In this document: positions 36,677 to 44,463 of the stretch, piece by piece
Layout: each line of letters begins with the position of its first letter
Position numbering within the stretch: the stretch's first letter is position 1
Source of the DNA: Tabrizicola piscis
Lineage (GTDB): Bacteria; Pseudomonadota; Alphaproteobacteria; Rhodobacterales; Rhodobacteraceae
Length of the DNA stretch: 64,000 bases
Assembly (NCBI RefSeq): GCF_003940805.1
Contig: NZ_CP034329.1
Span: 75,233-139,232, forward strand
Direction of reading: 5' to 3'
The notes under the pieces: model-generated
The model's database searches: none
Seen by the model: the letters and a program-made list of their open reading frames with translations, nothing else
What the model was told of the DNA's origin: nothing
Translations under genes and position numbers: made by a program

Positions 36677-37270
36677 TCAGCCATGGAGCATCTCTCCAAC
36701 CAATCGTGCCAGCCAAGTCGGGAACTGCGGCGCGGCGGACATCAGTTCAATCTTTGCCGTCTCCGTGAGCTTGGATCGCAGGATTTGCAGGGCCTTGGGA
36801 GCCTCATCCGGCCCGAGCCATGCCAGCGCACGGACGGCCTGGCCCGAGGTCTTGCTCCCAAGGGCCAACTGCCAGCGCGGTGCATGACGCAGTTCGACCG
36901 CTTGCCGGCCAAGGTTCAGCACACGGCTTCGACCGGAAGTGAGGTAAACCGACTTGACCGGCACCTGCGTGGTCAGGCCCAGAGCGTTCGCAGCAGCAGC
37001 ACCGCTCGGGACGATCGTCTCACCCCGCTGCACAGCGAGCGCTTCAATCGCCTGTTCAGCCGACGGACTGCGCGGACCAAAGCGTGTCTGGACGGGCCTC
37101 ATGTAGATGCCGCGTCCCGCACGGATCAACTCGCCGCGCGCGGCCAAACGCGACAGCGTCTGATCGACCGCCGCGCGCGAGCCGAGGTGCAGGAGCCCCT
37201 TCGCTGCCAAGGGCACTCCCTCCGGCAACGTCGTCGCAACATTCATAATGCTTTCGGCCATGCGCTCCAT
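36677..37270 (-). CDS. DUF6088 protein, AbiEi-like antitoxin
   Basis: This 197-aa protein starts at 37270 (AAAGGAG 6 bases before the ATG). It has an N-terminal winged HTH (LGSRAAVDQTLSRLAARGEL then IRAGRGIYMRP) and an AbiEi-type body (VPSGAAAANALGLTTQVPVK). DUF6088 proteins are commonly the antitoxin for AbiEii-type nucleotidyltransferases, but no toxin follows it on its own strand; the nearest is the convergent AbiEii next door. Its promoter carries a strong palindromic operator. It may be a second antitoxin for the same toxin or a left-over immunity gene. Confidence 0.87.
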   Translation of the reverse strand: MERMAESIMNVATTLPEGVPLAAKGLLHLGSRAAVDQTLSRLAARGELIRAGRGIYMRPVQTRFGPRSPSAEQAIEALAVQRGETIVPSGAAAANALGLTTQVPVKSVYLTSGRSRVLNLGRQAVELRHAPRWQLALGSKTSGQAVRALAWLGPDEAPKALQILRSKLTETAKIELMSAAPQFPTWLARLVGEMLHG

Positions 37271-37281
37271 GATCGCTCCTT

Positions 37282-37309
37282 TGTCAGAAAATTGTACCAA
37301 TTTCTGACA
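37282..37309 (-). promoter_or_regulatory. Palindromic operator at the DUF6088 promoter
   Basis: TGTCAGAAAATTG (37282-37294) and CAATTTCTGACA (37298-37309) form a 12-bp inverted repeat with a one-base bulge. It lies 12 bases upstream of the gene start and overlaps a likely -10 TACAAT, with TTGAAA upstream as -35. Repression by the DUF6088 protein itself is the obvious guess. Confidence 0.65.
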
Positions 37310-37327
37310 GTTTTCAACCGTGCGGTC

Positions 37328-37972
37328 TCACCCGAAGCGGCGCCCTCCTTCGGTGAAGGTGTACTCGTTGACGATGATCCCTTCCTCGATGGCCTCGTCC
37401 GAGGTCAGGTGGTCGTATTCGGCCTCAAGCTGGCTGTAGAGCCAGCGGGCCAGATCGCGCAGCGCCTCGGTCACAACCTCCTCCGCGTCATCAGTCGGCA
37501 GCTGCCAGGTCGGGCTGTCGCGCGTGACGTCAACGGACATGGTGTATTCGTGATCGTAGCGACCGCGATGGCTGATCTCGGCGGCAAGCTGGTAGAAGTT
37601 GCGCCGCTGGATGGCCTGCAGCCGGTCTGCGATGCCATGCAGCGTCGCATCCGTTGGGGCGTAGTCCCGAATGCGCACGGCCGCGCCATTGGCGTGGGAC
37701 CAGTAGCCCTCGAAGCAGGCCCCATCGCCCTGGCTACAGAAGCCGGAGAACCAGATGCAGGGCTTGGCCCGCGTCCCTCCGCCCATCAGGCGGACGGGGG
37801 TGGTTTTCAGGCGGATGCCGAGGATCTCGCAGACCCGCTCGAAATCGTCATAGACCGCGTCCCACCAATCGTCGTGGGGGCCAAGCTCGCGATACCAGCT
37901 GCGCGCCTTTTCCTTGGCGGCATCCGAGAGTTCGGGGAACTGGTAGACGTTGGTGCAGATGATCTCAGGCAT
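37328..37972 (-). CDS. Conserved plasmid protein annotated in relatives as TA-stability antitoxin
   Basis: This 214-aa protein starts at 37972 (GGGAGG six bases before the ATG). It is acidic and rich in tryptophan and aspartate (DAAKEKARSWYRELGPHDDW, then FSGFCSQGDGACFEGYWSHA). Homologues on Rhodobacterales plasmids carry the name antitoxin of toxin-antitoxin stability system, but I see no DNA-binding or nuclease motif to support that function. It is in a run of same-strand small genes and overlaps the next upstream gene by 8 bases. Confidence 0.75.
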   Translation of the reverse strand: MPEIICTNVYQFPELSDAAKEKARSWYRELGPHDDWWDAVYDDFERVCEILGIRLKTTPVRLMGGGTRAKPCIWFSGFCSQGDGACFEGYWSHANGAAVRIRDYAPTDATLHGIADRLQAIQRRNFYQLAAEISHRGRYDHEYTMSVDVTRDSPTWQLPTDDAEEVVTEALRDLARWLYSQLEAEYDHLTSDEAIEEGIIVNEYTFTEGGRRFG

Positions 37973-38384
37973 CGACGTCCTCCCCATTCAGCGCGGCGGC
38001 CAGCCATTCCTGGCTGCTGGTCCAGCCGACGGATTTGCGTGCGCCGAGATCGATGACATGCGCGCCGCCGCCGAAGGCGTCGAGGCGCGGTCGGGAGCAG
38101 GTGAGGGCATACTGGAAGCCCCAGAGGCCGGTGAGATCGAACTCTTCCGCGAGACGCAGGACGAAGCGGATGACGGCTTCGACATCGCCGTGGTCCTCGT
38201 CATGGAGCCAGAGGGTGCTGCCCTCGGGCGCGTCCTGACGCGCGAGAGTGAAACCCGCGACCTCCGGGTCGTCGGCGTCCTGATCCGCGGCGCGGAGTTC
38301 CTCGAACAGCGCAAGCACGCGGGCCGCCTTGTCGGGGGTGCCGACATCGAGCAGGCACGAGAAATGGGTGAAGTAATCCGCCAT
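37965..38384 (-). CDS. Conserved hypothetical plasmid protein, 139 aa
   Basis: This 139-aa acidic protein is not recognised. It carries an HFSCLLDVG start, a segment EGSTLWLHDEDHGDVEAVIR, and a C-terminal SVGWTSSQEWLAAALNGED. This pattern of aromatic and acidic residues is like that of its neighbour, and the two may work together. Its 3' end overlaps the next gene by 8 bases, so they are translationally coupled. It belongs to the small-gene backbone cluster of 37.3-40.7 kb. Confidence 0.72.
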   Translation of the reverse strand: MADYFTHFSCLLDVGTPDKAARVLALFEELRAADQDADDPEVAGFTLARQDAPEGSTLWLHDEDHGDVEAVIRFVLRLAEEFDLTGLWGFQYALTCSRPRLDAFGGGAHVIDLGARKSVGWTSSQEWLAAALNGEDVDA

Positions 38385-38406
38385 GGGAACCTCCTGAATG
38401 GGGAAG

Positions 38407-38426
38407 GCCCGGCCGAACGGCCGGGC
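38407..38426 (-). terminator. GC-rich hairpin between backbone genes
   Basis: GCCCGGCC and GGCCGGGC pair around a four-base loop (GAAC on the plus strand). It lies in the 74-bp gap between the 65-aa and 139-aa genes and may be a terminator or processing site within the gene run. Confidence 0.45.
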
Positions 38427-38458
38427 GCTGTGTCGGGTTGAAGGGGTGGTTGGGGCGA

Positions 38459-38656
38459 TCAGCCTGTGGACCTGTCGCCCTCCACTTGTCGCGCGGCATG
38501 CGCGCAGAGCATCTGTCGATAGAAGCGCTTGCGCGCGGTCCGGAAGCCGCGAACAGCGCGCGTGTCGGGGTGAAGCGCCCGGACTGCCGCCCGCAGGACG
38601 GCATAGGGCGACGCCGTCACGAGCAGGCCGAGGCGCTGATAGGTCGGATCGGTCAT
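38459..38656 (-). CDS. Conserved hypothetical small basic protein, 65 aa
   Basis: This 65-aa basic protein (YAVLRAAVRALHPDTRAVRG) has a first helix reminiscent of a J-domain-like HPD segment, but it is too short for a DnaJ domain. Its start is one base after the stop of the DUF6915 gene, so it is coupled to it. It is not recognised further. The frame and coupling support it as a real gene. Confidence 0.62.
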   Translation of the reverse strand: MTDPTYQRLGLLVTASPYAVLRAAVRALHPDTRAVRGFRTARKRFYRQMLCAHAARQVEGDRSTG

Positions 38657-38657
38657 G

Positions 38658-39035
38658 TCAGGTGACCTCGACCACGGGCGAGGCGAGATGCGGATCCACC
38701 AGCGCCTCGATCCTCTCGGCCCGGCCCATCCACGGCTCGGGGCGGATCGCTTTCACCCAGTCGGCAAAACTGGGGATGAAACCGAGGTCCTCCTTCACAT
38801 GCTGCTCGCCGACCCACCGGGTCGGGATGATGCGCCCGGTCGAGAGGGTGAGGGTCTGGCCGAAGATCGTCTCGGCCATGAAAATACCCTCGGCATGGTG
38901 GCGGAGCGCCCGGTGCCGGAAATCGGCCGTGATCTCCTTGCTGGCATCGAACCAAGAATGCAGCGCCAAGTAGCAGTCGACCGTGCCGCCCCATTTCTTC
39001 ACCGAGGAGAGGGCGTGGTGATAGGGATGTGCCAT
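38658..39035 (-). CDS. DUF6915 family protein
   Basis: This 125-aa protein begins MAHPYHHALSSVKKWGG at 39035; the frame upstream reads as the shadow of the next gene. The segments DYLALHSWFDASKE-like, RALRHHAEGIFMAE and TRWVGEQHVKEDLGFIPSFA are typical of the family, which occurs on plasmids and phage-like elements; histidine-rich patches suggest metal binding, though this is not shown. It follows the DUF6878 gene by 10 bases and is followed one base later by the 65-aa gene. Confidence 0.78.
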   Translation of the reverse strand: MAHPYHHALSSVKKWGGTVDCYLALHSWFDASKEITADFRHRALRHHAEGIFMAETIFGQTLTLSTGRIIPTRWVGEQHVKEDLGFIPSFADWVKAIRPEPWMGRAERIEALVDPHLASPVVEVT

Positions 39036-39045
39036 CGCCGCCCCC

Positions 39046-39537
39046 TCAGAAATCATGGGTGAAGAGTTCAGACGAGGTGAAGCGCTCGTTGAACTCAAGA
39101 TGGATGCAGCGAGCCGGGGCGTCGAAGCAGAACTCGCCGTAAGCGCCGTCGTTGTTTTCCCAACCGCCATGGGTGTCGGAGAGGAAGTCGTACGCGAGCT
39201 GCTCCACGACATCCTCCAGCGAAAGGCTGCGCATCTCGACCTCAGGATTGTCCCAGGTCAGCGCGGCGTATTCGATCTCGGTCGCGGGGAAATCGACAGT
39301 GGTCTCGCCGGACCATGCGCCGATGCTTTCGATCTGGCCGCTGTCTGCAGCACCATCGAAGGTGATAGTGACATGGGTGATGCCGGCGGCCGTGAGGCCG
39401 TCGAAGAGGCGATCCTTGTTGCCGGGGCGCAGCGCTTCGATCCGAGCGGCACGCTCGGCGTGGGCCGCGAAGATCTGCGCCATGTCGACGGTCGAGGGCG
39501 CCATCGGGGGCGCGAGGGTGGGTTCACTCAGGGTCAT
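39046..39537 (-). CDS. DUF6878 family protein
   Basis: This 163-aa acidic protein starts at 39537, with GGAG eight bases before. The core holds AGITHVTITFDGAADSGQIE, SLEDVVEQLAYDFLSDTHGG and the end FNERFTSSELFTHDF, which identify the family. The function is unknown. It belongs to the same run of small minus-strand backbone genes as DUF6915 and is likely co-transcribed with it. An in-frame ATG at 39600 is possible but has no ribosome site. Confidence 0.8.
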   Translation of the reverse strand: MTLSEPTLAPPMAPSTVDMAQIFAAHAERAARIEALRPGNKDRLFDGLTAAGITHVTITFDGAADSGQIESIGAWSGETTVDFPATEIEYAALTWDNPEVEMRSLSLEDVVEQLAYDFLSDTHGGWENNDGAYGEFCFDAPARCIHLEFNERFTSSELFTHDF

Positions 39538-39639
39538 CGGGTGTCTCCGGTAAAGGGAAGGGATCGGAGCCGGGCCGGGCGATCTCTCTCCCCCGGACAA
39601 GCTCCAAATCCCCCCCTGCCCTTCTCTGTCTCTCGGGCC

Positions 39640-40158
39640 TCACGCAGCGACCTGCAGCGCCCGGGCGGCCAAGGCGCGCCAGAGCGGGTCGACGAGACGC
39701 CCGTCCAGAAGATCGGCGCGGTGGCGCAGCCGCTTCGCCAGATCTGGCTCTCCCCAGGCGGCGGCGCGGCCCGCCTGCGCGCGCAGCTGGCTTGCCTCGG
39801 TCACTACGCCGCGCGCCTCAGCCGCGCTCGACACCGGGTGGCACCAAGCGACGGCGTGGCCGCTGGCGGCCCCGGCCAGCACAAGGCGCTCGTCGCGGTC
39901 GAGGATTGCCAGAAGCTGGGTCGCGGCATCCGGGGCGATCCCCTCGGCATGGTCGATCGCACCCTGCATGGCCTCGGCCAGCGTCGCGAAGTGGGCGAGG
40001 ACCAGCGGAACGGCGCGGCCCAACATCAGATCGGCCGGTGCGCGGCGCGACAGGGTCAGGGCGAAGGGCAGGTTGGGATCAGTGTCGCCCGAGGGAAAAT
40101 GCGGCGGGACGCCCTGTGCGTAGGCGGACGGCTGGATCAGCAATGGCAGGTCGAACAT
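39640..40158 (-). CDS. Conserved hypothetical plasmid protein, 172 aa
   Basis: The protein starts best at 40158 (MFDLPLLIQPSAYAQG; GGAGAT upstream), giving 172 residues; the ATG at 40209 lies inside the conserved leader and is less likely. It is alanine-rich and helical (RDERLVLAGAASGHAVAWCH, later EASQLRAQAGRAAAWGEPDL). I do not recognise a domain with a known role. A version of the leader found before the DUF932 and ParB-like genes stands 15 bases before the start. Confidence 0.72.
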   Translation of the reverse strand: MFDLPLLIQPSAYAQGVPPHFPSGDTDPNLPFALTLSRRAPADLMLGRAVPLVLAHFATLAEAMQGAIDHAEGIAPDAATQLLAILDRDERLVLAGAASGHAVAWCHPVSSAAEARGVVTEASQLRAQAGRAAAWGEPDLAKRLRHRADLLDGRLVDPLWRALAARALQVAA

Positions 40159-40173
40159 GGGAAGATCTCCGAC

Positions 40174-40219
40174 GGCGCGGGAAGCCTCTCTCACCGCTTC
40201 ATCCGTCAAAGACCAAACC
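40174..40219 (-). promoter_or_regulatory. Conserved backbone leader, copy C
   Basis: This is a third, weaker copy of a 46-49 bp element: it starts GGCGCGGGAAGCCTCTCTCA and ends in TCCGTCA...CAAACC on the plus strand, the same block order as copies A (42054) and B (52770). It is 15 bases upstream of the 172-aa gene start. Confidence 0.55.
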
Positions 40220-40264
40220 GCCGCCCTCTTCCTCGAAGCGGCGGCGGCAGGTTCGCAGGCGAAG

Positions 40265-40705
40265 TCAGAGCCTGCCCAAAGCCCGCAGGCTCAGCTCCGT
40301 TCCGGCACCGACGATGATGTGGTCGTGCAACGTCAGACCGAGATACCTGCACCCCTTCTGGATCTCCTTGGTCATGCTGAGATCGGCCTCCGACGGCGTC
40401 GGATCGCCCGAGGGGTGGTTGTGGATCAGGATCAGGGCGCTGGCATTCAGCATCAGCGCCCGCTTGATCACCTCGCGCGGATAGACGGGGACATGATCGA
40501 CTGTGCCGGTCGACAATAGCTCATCGCCGATGATGCGGTTCTTGCGGTCGAGATAGAGGACATGGAAGCGCTCGATGGGCCCGCGAACGCTGAACGCGCA
40601 ATAGTCCATCAGCGCCTGCCAGCTGCCGATGACCGGGTTCTGGCTGAGGTAACGGCCGAGGATGTCACGAGCCTCGAGGATGACGGTTTCTTCCTGGGGG
40701 GTCAT
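40265..40705 (-). CDS. JAB/RadC domain protein
   Basis: This 146-aa protein is a RadC-type JAB metalloprotein without the N-terminal UPF0758 HhH region. The metal motif HNHPSGDPTPSEAD stands at 95-108, and VLYLDRKNRII precedes it. The ATG at 40705 begins MTPQEETVILEARDIL. RadC-like JAB proteins are frequent on plasmids, phages and genomic islands; a role in DNA repair was proposed and later doubted, and a link to anti-restriction or replication is inferred. It is near DUF932 and SSB genes, as is common on such replicons. Confidence 0.93.
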   Translation of the reverse strand: MTPQEETVILEARDILGRYLSQNPVIGSWQALMDYCAFSVRGPIERFHVLYLDRKNRIIGDELLSTGTVDHVPVYPREVIKRALMLNASALILIHNHPSGDPTPSEADLSMTKEIQKGCRYLGLTLHDHIIVGAGTELSLRALGRL

Positions 40706-40788
40706 GGGGGTCTCGCTGAACTGCGCGCGCCGAAGCCCCCTGCCCTGTCGAGGCGGGGCCAGTGGCGCGCTGCTGGAAAAGAAATGGG

Positions 40789-40817
40789 CGCGACCGCCCC
40801 GGATGCGGGCGGTCGCG
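40789..40817 (-). terminator. Terminator hairpin after the DUF932 gene
   Basis: A perfect 11-bp stem (CGCGACCGCCC with GGGCGGTCGCG) around a 7-base loop lies 18 bases after the DUF932 stop. On the minus strand the sequence after it is pyrimidine-rich (CATTTCTTTTCC), so it is a good Rho-independent candidate. Confidence 0.7.
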
Positions 40818-40835
40818 TTGGTTGGGAACAGCCCG

Positions 40836-42035
40836 TCAACCGATCCGGTCGAGCAGCTTCTTGGCGCGCCCTTCCATGTCGAGGCGGGCATCCTGCTGGG
40901 TCTTGTCGCGCGCGAGCCGCGTGATGCCCTGCACGAAATCGAAGATGCTCTCGGGCGGGCGGCCCTCTTCCATCAGCACCTTCTCGATAATCTTGCCTGA
41001 CTCCGCCTTCGAGAACCCGCGCTTGCGCAGGAAGTCATCCCGGTCCTCGTCCGTCCGCGCCACAATCTGCTGCCGCGCCGCCTTGATGCCGTTCACGAAG
41101 CCCTGCGGCGAGGAATTGGCGAACCGCGTCAGCGCCGGGGCAGCCTCATGCGCAAAGCGCGAGGCGGCGTATTTCGAGTGGCGAATCTTGATCTCCTGGA
41201 AATCCTCGACGCCCCAGAGGTTGCGGTTCTGGCACACGGCACGGAGGTAGAAGCTCGCCATGCCGAGCGTCTTCGCACCAACTTCGGAGTTCCAGCAGTA
41301 GAAGCCCCGGAAGTAGAGATCGGGGGAGCCGTCGGGCAGGCGGCCCGCCTCGATCGGGTTGTGGTCGTCGACCAGAAACAGGAAGACATCGCGGTCCGAG
41401 GCATACAGGGTGGTCGTGTCGCGGCTGATCTCGACATCGGGGTTGTAGACCCCGGTCGACCAGTCGAGCACACCCGGCACCTTCCAGCGCGTATCGCCGG
41501 TGCCATTGCCCGCGATGCGCTGCACCGCCTCGACCAACTCGTGGTCATGGATGCGGCCATAGTCGGGGCCGGTCACGGCGCGCAGTTCGGTGCGACCATC
41601 CTCGGTCTCGAAGGTCTTCACCTGCTCGGCGCGGTGGTTGGTCAGGCCGTATTGCAGATTGATCCCCGCCAGCGGCGCGGGCAGTTGCCGCAGGTAGGAG
41701 GCAGGAGCGCCGACGATGCTGGCAAGCTGGCCGAACGCCCAGTGCGTGGGCGCGACCGGTTCTTGCGCTTTCGGCAGGACCAGGTGCATCCGCTCGGCGC
41801 TATCACGCGTTGCTTCGACCCGGATGTCGGCCGTCTGCACCACACGGCTGCGGCTGCGTTCGGACCGACCTTTCACCGATGCCCAGAGATCATCGAGCGA
41901 CAGGTACCGCTCGTCATCAGGCCGGTTGAACCATTCGGACGACACCCGCCCGTTCCGCTCACCCCGGCTCACATCCACTTTCCAGCCACCAGCACGCGTC
42001 GGCGCGACCGGATCCAGAACTTCTACAACGCCCAT
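40836..42035 (-). CDS. DUF932 family plasmid protein
   Basis: This 399-aa protein matches the DUF932 family (LGKP/PLTGINL-type core: LPAPLAGINLQYGLTNHRAE, then VTGPDYGRIHDHELVEAVQR, LYASDRDVFLFLVDDHNPIE and FYCWNSEVGAKTLGMASFYL). These proteins are widespread on large plasmids and phages and are sometimes encoded near recombination genes; the molecular role is unknown. The ATG at 42035 has GGGAGA before it. An almost exact copy of the ParB-like gene leader stands 18 bases upstream. A strong hairpin follows the gene. Confidence 0.92.
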   Translation of the reverse strand: MGVVEVLDPVAPTRAGGWKVDVSRGERNGRVSSEWFNRPDDERYLSLDDLWASVKGRSERSRSRVVQTADIRVEATRDSAERMHLVLPKAQEPVAPTHWAFGQLASIVGAPASYLRQLPAPLAGINLQYGLTNHRAEQVKTFETEDGRTELRAVTGPDYGRIHDHELVEAVQRIAGNGTGDTRWKVPGVLDWSTGVYNPDVEISRDTTTLYASDRDVFLFLVDDHNPIEAGRLPDGSPDLYFRGFYCWNSEVGAKTLGMASFYLRAVCQNRNLWGVEDFQEIKIRHSKYAASRFAHEAAPALTRFANSSPQGFVNGIKAARQQIVARTDEDRDDFLRKRGFSKAESGKIIEKVLMEEGRPPESIFDFVQGITRLARDKTQQDARLDMEGRAKKLLDRIG

Positions 42036-42053
42036 CGGCTATCTCCCGTGACA

Positions 42054-42100
42054 GGCGCCGGAAGCCACTCTCCCGACCCTCAACCCGTCACCGGGAAACC
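42054..42100 (-). promoter_or_regulatory. Conserved backbone leader, copy A
   Basis: The first 23 plus-strand bases, beginning GGCGCCGGAAGCCACTCTCC, are identical to copy B at 52770, and the match goes on more loosely through CCCGTCACC and AAACC. Both sit exactly 18 bases before the start codon of a minus-strand gene. It may be a shared promoter/operator or a 5' UTR element. The rest of the 303-bp gap (to 42338) shows nothing else. Confidence 0.75.
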
Positions 42101-42338
42101 GGCACAACTCGGACTCTCTCGGGCAAACGGTGCAAAGCCAGAGGCGCTCCAACCCCGCAACGCATCGGTCTTGACCTGCAATCGAAAATGGCAGACGTTG
42201 TATATGGCCTTTCTCGCAGGCCGGTGTGCCCGCCACGCGAAGCTTTGCAGCGATTTTGACTTCGAACAGCAGACTTCATGCCATAGGCGGGTCTGATTAG
42301 CAGCGGGCACCTAGTCGGATCCAGCTTGGACATGGATC

Positions 42339-43481
42339 ATGACACAGAACGATAAGCTTAAGAACTTGAAACTCCTGGCAAAGCGTTACGCCAGAGCGAC
42401 CGGTCAACCACAGCACGCAGCGCTCGACCTTGTTGCGGCGCGATTGGACTTTCCCCATTGGAATGCCTTGACGGGTAGCGCCAAAGGAGAGTGGGCTCCC
42501 TCCGAAGCACAAGTCGCCACGATCAAGGCCTTCGTGGAACGGATCACTTCCTACGAGGGTTCGACCTTCGACCATATCTTCGGGGGCCCCGATGCCGTCA
42601 CTCGAGGAGAAGTCCGAGGGTATCCATACGCGCTGAAAACAATGCTTGGCGACGTCCGCATGGAAGGTGATGGTTGGCGGATCATCCTGCCAGAAAACCC
42701 TTCAGCTGCCCCTCGGGTCGAAATCGACATCAAGCATGCCCAGAACAGCCCGATGAACGATCGGGTGCTGTGTGAAGAAGCCATCGGGATTGCAAAGGAA
42801 TTGATGCAAAGCGTGAAAGCGCAACGATTTGCCGACTGGCCACGGCGCGCCACGAAACCTGATGCAGAGGGAAAGGTCCGCCACCCGTTTTTGGAGATGG
42901 AGGAATCAAACCTCTGGTACTGCCTACACTGCAACGCAGAAATCACCGGCCCACAGATCGCTGGAACCCATTGGCATTGCCCCGGCTGCGGCGCATCACC
43001 AATCAACATTTTTCCTGAAGCGTTCTGGTTAGGACCGAACGAGGAAAAGCCAGTGCCGGTTCAAGCTCGTGCCGAAGGTCAAGGGACTGAACCCATCGCC
43101 TCTATCGTCGATCCGCGGCCGAAGCTTGATCTCAGCAAGGACCAGGTGACCCATTTGATCCGGGCAGCTCTGTTCGAGGATGCAACCAATGCCAGTGAGC
43201 GCATGGGAGCAGGTCTGGCCGAAATCTGGGTGGATGACGATCTCGATGTCGTTGTTTCCTTCGAGGATCACTACTGGCCCGAAGAAAAGGAGCCCACGGC
43301 GGCGATCGACGTGGCTGCAGTGCTCGGGATCGAGCTGGAGTTGGAAGTTATGTGGTCGGATCCGCTGTTCGCGTGGCCCGGTTTGGGCACCGTGACACAG
43401 AGCACGGCCGAATACACTCGCATGATGCTTGATGCCTATCGCAGTCACGGCATCGTCGAAGAAAGGGACGCGAACCGGTAG
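42339..43481 (+). CDS. Zinc-ribbon hypothetical protein, 380 aa
   Basis: I do not recognise a named family for the whole protein. The N-terminal 45 residues (LKLLAKRYARATGQPQHAAL then DLVAARLDFPHWNALT) match a short helical module found at the start of several plasmid and toxin-associated proteins. The middle holds a zinc ribbon with CLHC near residue 193 and CPGC near 215. The C-terminal third is acidic. It is the only plus-strand gene in this backbone stretch, so it has its own promoter and may be an insertion. Confidence 0.7.
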   Translation: MTQNDKLKNLKLLAKRYARATGQPQHAALDLVAARLDFPHWNALTGSAKGEWAPSEAQVATIKAFVERITSYEGSTFDHIFGGPDAVTRGEVRGYPYALKTMLGDVRMEGDGWRIILPENPSAAPRVEIDIKHAQNSPMNDRVLCEEAIGIAKELMQSVKAQRFADWPRRATKPDAEGKVRHPFLEMEESNLWYCLHCNAEITGPQIAGTHWHCPGCGASPINIFPEAFWLGPNEEKPVPVQARAEGQGTEPIASIVDPRPKLDLSKDQVTHLIRAALFEDATNASERMGAGLAEIWVDDDLDVVVSFEDHYWPEEKEPTAAIDVAAVLGIELELEVMWSDPLFAWPGLGTVTQSTAEYTRMMLDAYRSHGIVEERDANR

Positions 43482-43545
43482 CTGCGCAGTCTATGCGGCC
43501 TCGGACGCTCAAGGAGGCGGGCAACAGAAGGCGAAAACTGCCTTT

Positions 43546-43571
43546 GGCCCGGCGGGTTTCCCCGCCGGACC
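43546..43571 (-). terminator. Terminator hairpin after ssb
   Basis: An 11-bp stem (GGCCCGGCGGG with CCCGCCGGACC, one mismatch) closes a GAAA tetraloop on the minus strand. It lies 20 bases after the ssb stop. The shape is like the hairpin after the ParB-like gene (50548). Confidence 0.65.
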
Positions 43572-43591
43572 CGAGGGGGAGACCCCGTTCC

Positions 43592-43996
43592 TCAGAACGG
43601 GATCTCGTCGTCGCGGTCGACCAGCTCGGGGTTTTCGTTCTCGGCCGACTTCGGACGGCTCAGGAAGTCGACCTTCTCGGCGATGATCTCGCAGCCGTAG
43701 CGGTCGTTCCCCATGCTATCGATCCACTTGGTGTAGTGGATGCGGCCGTGGACGAGAACCTTCATGCCCTTTTCGCAATGCTCCGCGACTGTCTTGCCGA
43801 GTCCGTTGAAGCAGGTGATGCGGTGCCATTCGGTGTCCATGACCCGGTAGCCGTTCTCGTCGCGCAGGACGCGACCTTCCGAGAGGCGGGGGCGGGAGGT
43901 GGCGAGGCTGAAGTTGGTGATCTTGGTGCCGCCCTGGGTGGTGCGGACCTCGGGGGTCTGACCGATGTTGCCGGCGAGGATGACGATGTTCTGCAT
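43592..43996 (-). CDS. ssb: Single-stranded DNA-binding protein
   Basis: This 134-aa SSB starts at 43996 (GGAGC before the ATG). The OB-fold begins MQNIVILAGNIGQTPEVRTT, continues with TNFSLATSRP and WHRITCFNGLGKTVAEHCEK, and the protein ends in DRDDEIPF, the acidic C-terminal tip that binds partner proteins. It is shorter than chromosomal SSB because the flexible linker is short, as usual for plasmid copies. Plasmid SSBs protect single-stranded DNA in replication or conjugal entry and can dampen SOS. Confidence 0.95.
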   Translation of the reverse strand: MQNIVILAGNIGQTPEVRTTQGGTKITNFSLATSRPRLSEGRVLRDENGYRVMDTEWHRITCFNGLGKTVAEHCEKGMKVLVHGRIHYTKWIDSMGNDRYGCEIIAEKVDFLSRPKSAENENPELVDRDDEIPF

Positions 43997-44447
43997 GGTA
44001 AGCTCCTGTGTGTCCTGTCTTTGGGACCGTCCCTTCGACAAGACCCGGAAAAAGCCCGTCGGGTGACGCGTGCACGGTGGACGGAACGGCCGCCGGAAAC
44101 CCCCAGAGGACCGGGGTGGAGCGGGCAGCCCCAAAGGGGCAACACGGCCCGGACTGACGCGGGGTTGCGCGCGAGAGCCCGAACGGGATTAGGGGATTGT
44201 CAGTCGAAGGGATGGCCCAGGAGACAGAGATGCGGAGGGAGCCGATGCCAGAACCTGTCACCCGGCCAATCGGGACAGCCTGACCCCCAGTTCAGCAACT
44301 CCTTGGCGACGGAAGCGGCGACCGACAGCCATTGCCACCCCTGCCCTTGCCTTACGGGAGTTGCGGCACCCTGCATCAACAGGGTATCGATACCGGGACA
44401 TTCAGGACACGGACCGCATCAATGGCTGATTACGATCTCGAGGCACT
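43997..44447. other. Non-coding stretch between ssb and IS66
   Basis: No gene is seen in this 451-bp stretch. It holds a small 12-bp palindrome GGTATCGATACC (44383-44394) and a GCCCC-AAA-GGGGC stem near 44130. The ssb promoter must lie at its left end. The IS66 element begins at its right end. Confidence 0.45.
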
Positions 44448-44463
44448 GTAAGCGCTGTCCCGA

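Noticed and set aside
36653..38056. Plus-strand open frame (467 codons) opposite DUF6088 and the next gene
   Set aside because: Both minus-strand genes have conserved motifs and ribosome sites; the plus frame has none.
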